Part shown: positions 61,136 to 64,000 of the stretch, piece by piece
Layout of the letters: each line of letters starts with the position of its first letter
Position numbering within the stretch: position 1 is the first letter of the stretch
NCBI RefSeq assembly: GCF_900239345.1
Contig: NZ_OESZ01000012.1
Span: forward strand, 62,001-126,000
Length of the DNA: 64,000 nucleotides
DNA from: Tenacibaculum dicentrarchi
GTDB lineage: Bacteria > Bacteroidota > Bacteroidia > Flavobacteriales > Flavobacteriaceae
Direction: 5' to 3'
Position numbers and translations under genes: made by a program
Notes under the pieces: generated by a model
The model's input: only the letters and a program-made list of their open reading frames with translations
Told to the model about the DNA's origin: nothing
Databases searched by the model: none

Positions 61136-61948
61136 ATGACAAAATTAAATAGAAGAAAGTTTATAAAGAGAGGGATATTAACATCTATTGGATTAGTTCT
61201 TTTAGATTCACTTTGGTTTGAAAAATATATTATCGAGTGGAATTATTTTAACATCTCTAAATCAAAAGAAAACAAGATAAAAATCATTCAAATTTCAGAT
61301 TTACATTTTGACAAATTACGTTACTTTCATAAATCTATTGCAAAAAAAATAAACACAATAAAACCCGATTTAATATTTATAACAGGTGATTCTGTTGATA
61401 AAACTGAAAAAATTAACTCTTTAAATGAATTTCTACAATTAATAGATAATTCTATCCAAAAATATGCAATTACTGGAAACTGGGAATATTGGGGTAAAGT
61501 AAATTTAACAAAACTTAAAAATATGTACTCCAAGAATAATTGTGAATTATTAATCAATGAAAACAGAACAATTTCAATAAAAAATCGTGAAATATCAATA
61601 ATCGGAATAGATGATTTGGTTGGTGGAAATCCAGATTTTAAAAAAGCTATTGAAAACATAAAACAGACCCAAACCAATATTGTTTTAGCACATTGCCCAC
61701 AACATAGAGATATTATTTCAAAACAAAAAGGAAGTTTAACGATTGATTTAGTTCTTTCAGGGCATACTCACGGAGGTCAAATTACATTTTTAGGAATTGT
61801 CCCTTTCAAACCTCAAGGAAGCGGTAATTACTTAAAAGGTTGGTATGATAAAACCGAACCGAAAATGTATATATCAAAAGGAATTGGAACGAGTATTTTA
61901 CCTATCCGATTTGGAGCAAGAGCAGAAATGGTTGAAATCGACCTATAA
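61136..61948 (+). CDS. Metallophosphoesterase with Tat-type signal
   Basis: 270 residues. The N-terminus NRRKFIKRG followed by a hydrophobic stretch (ILTSIGLVLLDSLWF) resembles a twin-arginine signal. The calcineurin-type metal motifs are complete: QISDLHFD, FITGDSVD, TGNWEYWG, LAHCPQHRD and LSGHTHGGQ. It matches YkuE/YaeI-type phosphoesterases, which act on phospholipids such as UDP-diacylglucosamine-like substrates in some cases; the substrate here is not clear. tatC is at 11408. Confidence 0.88.
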   Translation: MTKLNRRKFIKRGILTSIGLVLLDSLWFEKYIIEWNYFNISKSKENKIKIIQISDLHFDKLRYFHKSIAKKINTIKPDLIFITGDSVDKTEKINSLNEFLQLIDNSIQKYAITGNWEYWGKVNLTKLKNMYSKNNCELLINENRTISIKNREISIIGIDDLVGGNPDFKKAIENIKQTQTNIVLAHCPQHRDIISKQKGSLTIDLVLSGHTHGGQITFLGIVPFKPQGSGNYLKGWYDKTEPKMYISKGIGTSILPIRFGARAEMVEIDL

Positions 61949-62002
61949 AAACACGGATAATATATTCTCCTATAAATAACTATAAAAACACCCAATATTA
62001 AG

Positions 62003-62010
62003 TATTTTTG
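62003..62010 (+). promoter_or_regulatory. Candidate -7 box of the RNA methyltransferase gene
   Basis: TATTTTTG, matching TAnnTTTG, ends 5 bases before the ATG, the same spacing as at tsaE, so the mRNA may be leaderless. Confidence 0.4.
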
Positions 62011-62015
62011 CAGTT

Positions 62016-62822
62016 ATGAAACAAATTAGCAGTATCCAAAATCCTTATATTAAAGATTTATTGAAACTTCAAGATAAATCTCGTGAACGAAAAAAGAAAG
62101 GATTATTTTTAGTAGAAGGACAACGTGAAATTTCGTTAGTTACAAAAGGTAATTATCAAATAGAAACTATTTTATTTGTGCCTACTATGTTTTCTTCGGA
62201 TGATTTAAAAACTATTAAAATTGCTACTGCTTCTTGCATCGAAATTACCAAAGAAATTTATCAAAAAATAGCTTATCGTGATACTACCGAAGGCGTAATT
62301 GCGGTTGTAAAAACTAAAAATTTTAGTTTAGATACTATTAAATTTAAAACAGAGAACCCACTAGTTTTGGTGTTAGAAAGTATCGAAAAACCAGGGAATA
62401 TCGGTGCAATGCTTCGTACTGCCGATGCCGCAAATATTGATGCTGTTTTTATAGCAAATCCAAAAACAGATTTATTCAATCCGAATATTGTACGCTCTAG
62501 TGTTGGTTGTGTTTTTACCAATCAAATTGGCATTGGTACATCCGAAGAAATTATTGCTTTTTTACAAGAAAAAAACATCAATATTTACAGTGCTACTTTG
62601 CAAAATTCAAACGAATATCATAAAAATGATTATACACAGGCAACGGCTTTAGTTGTTGGTACAGAATCAACAGGATTAACCCAAATTTGGCGCGATAAAG
62701 CTACTCAAAATATAAATATACCTATGCAAGGTGCTATTGATTCTATGAATGTTTCGGTTGCTGCTGCAATTTTAACTTTTGAAGCTAAAAGACAACGAGA
62801 GTTTAAAATAAGTTTATTTTAA
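62016..62822 (+). CDS. TrmH family RNA 2'-O-methyltransferase (SpoU)
   Basis: 268 residues. An N-terminal substrate-binding domain (NPYIKDLLKLQDKSRERKKK, FLVEGQREI) is followed by the SPOUT trefoil-knot domain: ESIEKPGNIGAMLRTADAAN, VRSSVGCVFTN, VVGTESTGL and IPMQGAIDSMNVSVAAAIL, the three SpoU motifs. It methylates ribose 2'-OH in rRNA or tRNA with S-adenosylmethionine. Which RNA is not predictable from sequence. Confidence 0.92.
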   Translation: MKQISSIQNPYIKDLLKLQDKSRERKKKGLFLVEGQREISLVTKGNYQIETILFVPTMFSSDDLKTIKIATASCIEITKEIYQKIAYRDTTEGVIAVVKTKNFSLDTIKFKTENPLVLVLESIEKPGNIGAMLRTADAANIDAVFIANPKTDLFNPNIVRSSVGCVFTNQIGIGTSEEIIAFLQEKNINIYSATLQNSNEYHKNDYTQATALVVGTESTGLTQIWRDKATQNINIPMQGAIDSMNVSVAAAILTFEAKRQREFKISLF

Positions 62823-62881
62823 ACTATTTTTTGATAAATTATGTTTATATTTTAGTAATTTCGACTCTCTAAATAAAACAA

Positions 62882-64000
62882 ATGAAAGTCTGTATTGCCG
62901 AAAAACCAAGTGTAGCAAGAGAAATTGCTAATATATTAGGAGCCAACAACAAACGAGATGGATATTTTGAAGGTAACGGCTATGCAGTAACCTATACTTT
63001 TGGGCATTTGTGCACACTTTTAGAGCCTAAAGATTACAAACCTCATTGGAAAAGTTGGGATTTGAATAATTTACCAATGCTTCCTGAGCGATTTAATACA
63101 AAAGTAACTGGTGATGAAGGTATTCAAAAACAGTTTAATGTTGTTAAATCATTATTTGAAAAAGCCGATGTTGTTATCAATTGTGGTGATGCAGGAACTG
63201 AGGGTGAATTAATACAACGCTGGGTAATAAATCAAGCTAATTATAAAGGCGAAGTACAACGTTTATGGATTTCTTCATTAACAGAAGAAGCTATTAAAGA
63301 AGGGTTTCAGAATTTAAAACCTGCATCACAATATGATAATTTATATTATGCAGGGTTTTCACGTGCTATTGGCGACTGGTTATTAGGCTTAAATGCTACT
63401 CGATTATATACCGTTAAATTTGGAGGATACAAACAAGTACTATCTATCGGAAGAGTTCAAACTCCTACACTTGCAATGTTGGTGAATCGATTTAAAGAAA
63501 TTCAAAACTTTAAACCACAACCTTATTGGGAATTACAAACCTTATACAGAGAAACACTTTTTTCTTATGAAGAAGGGCGTTTTTTAAAAAAAGCAGCAGG
63601 GCAGATTTTTGCTGATAAAGTAAAAGAAAGTGATTTTGAAATTACTTCAGTAACCAAGAAAAAAGGAAAAGAATACGCTCCTAAATTATTCGATTTAACA
63701 GGTTTACAAGTATATTGTAATAATAAATTCGGATTTTCTGCTGATGAAACATTAAAAATGGTTCAAAAGCTTTATGAAATGAAAGTTGTAACGTATCCAA
63801 GAGTTGATACCACTTTTTTACCGAATGATGTATATCCAAAAGTTGCAGGAATTTTAGGAAAACTAACCAATTTCAATACCTTAACAAAACCATTATTAGG
63901 TCAGAAAATAAAGAAATCTAAAAGGGTTTTTGATGATAAAAAAGTAACTGACCACCACGCTATTATTCCAACTGGAATTCAAAATAATTTACCTTATAAT
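62882..64000 (+). CDS. topB: DNA topoisomerase III, N-terminal part
   Basis: The first 373 codons of a gene cut by the right edge. The toprim domain starts MKVCIAEKPSVAREIANILG; the acidic cluster reads CGDAGTEGELIQRW (D103, G105, E107), where E. coli TopB has DPDREGQ, so the second Asp is Gly. The central domain includes YAGFSRAIGDWLLGLNATRL, SIGRVQTPTLAMLV and the catalytic Tyr in TYPRVDTTF (Y305), ending near TDHHAIIPTG. Topoisomerase III decatenates DNA. The rest is outside the window. Confidence 0.9.
   Translation, partial: MKVCIAEKPSVAREIANILGANNKRDGYFEGNGYAVTYTFGHLCTLLEPKDYKPHWKSWDLNNLPMLPERFNTKVTGDEGIQKQFNVVKSLFEKADVVINCGDAGTEGELIQRWVINQANYKGEVQRLWISSLTEEAIKEGFQNLKPASQYDNLYYAGFSRAIGDWLLGLNATRLYTVKFGGYKQVLSIGRVQTPTLAMLVNRFKEIQNFKPQPYWELQTLYRETLFSYEEGRFLKKAAGQIFADKVKESDFEITSVTKKKGKEYAPKLFDLTGLQVYCNNKFGFSADETLKMVQKLYEMKVVTYPRVDTTFLPNDVYPKVAGILGKLTNFNTLTKPLLGQKIKKSKRVFDDKKVTDHHAIIPTGIQNNLPYN

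Overview
The window is a low-GC, gene-dense chromosomal segment from a member of the Bacteroidota, most likely a marine flavobacterium. A genus such as Tenacibaculum or Polaribacter is my inference, not something I can prove. The support is the fused LpxC/FabZ, PorX (type IX secretion regulator), TonB-dependent receptor and SusE/BtuG-style surface lipoproteins, many flavobacterial DUF proteins (DUF4105, DUF4199, DUF4252, DUF5606), and TAnnTTTG-type -7 promoter boxes. I see no phage, integrated plasmid, CRISPR array, rRNA or tRNA. Almost all genes look intact; only the two end genes are cut by the window (lpxA at the left, topB at the right).

Layout. 1-3949 (minus): HD phosphohydrolase, lpxD, lpxC/fabZ, lpxA (lipid A synthesis). 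4110-7928 (plus): porX, then tsaE, an alanine dehydrogenase/PntA-like enzyme and a small membrane-anchored protein. 8092-14135: recQ, then the plus-strand run kdsD-tatC-AhpD-like-lptB (LPS and export), then pssA. 14246-20200: a YheT hydrolase, DUF4105 protein, aroQ, two small outer-membrane barrel proteins, xerD and the SRP RNA, separated by many interspersed repeats. 20347-25520: DUF4199 protein, polyprenyl-type glycosyltransferase, phosphohexomutase and an MsbA-like exporter. 25598-30220: a tightly overlapping minus-strand operon linking two glycan genes to tsaC and cca, with a divergent glycosyltransferase. 30288-38800: dapD, ruvX, def, DUF5606, mazG, SDR, priA, VF530, gcvT. 39077-44591: an unassigned protein and a MacAB-like efflux operon. 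45253-52565: a cobalamin module, with a B12 riboswitch, btuB and a BtuG-like lipoprotein on the minus strand, and cobU-cobT-cobS-cobC plus a BtuF-like binding protein on the plus strand. 52736-64000: lipoprotein, M1 peptidase, DUF4252 pair, S41 peptidase, patatin, BNR-repeat lipoprotein, Tat-type metallophosphoesterase, RNA methyltransferase, topB.

How it fits together. The largest functional theme is the cell envelope: lipid A (lpx), Kdo (kdsD), LPS transport (lptB, MsbA-like), glycan assembly, phospholipid synthesis and secretion control (porX, tatC). The second theme is salvage of corrinoids: uptake at the surface, periplasmic capture and completion of the nucleotide loop, with no corrin-ring synthesis genes in view. 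Two t6A tRNA-modification genes (tsaE, tsaC) lie in separate operons.

I did not find an obviously new defence or mobile system. What stands out is (i) at least three families of intergenic repeats, one with a hairpin whose arms change in a compensatory way between copies and one with terminal inverted repeats like a MITE; (ii) three enzymes whose usual active-site or metal-binding residues are replaced (RecQ without its zinc cysteines, the alanine dehydrogenase-like protein without the Lys/His pair, TopB with an altered toprim DxD); (iii) TTG starts and apparently leaderless promoters.
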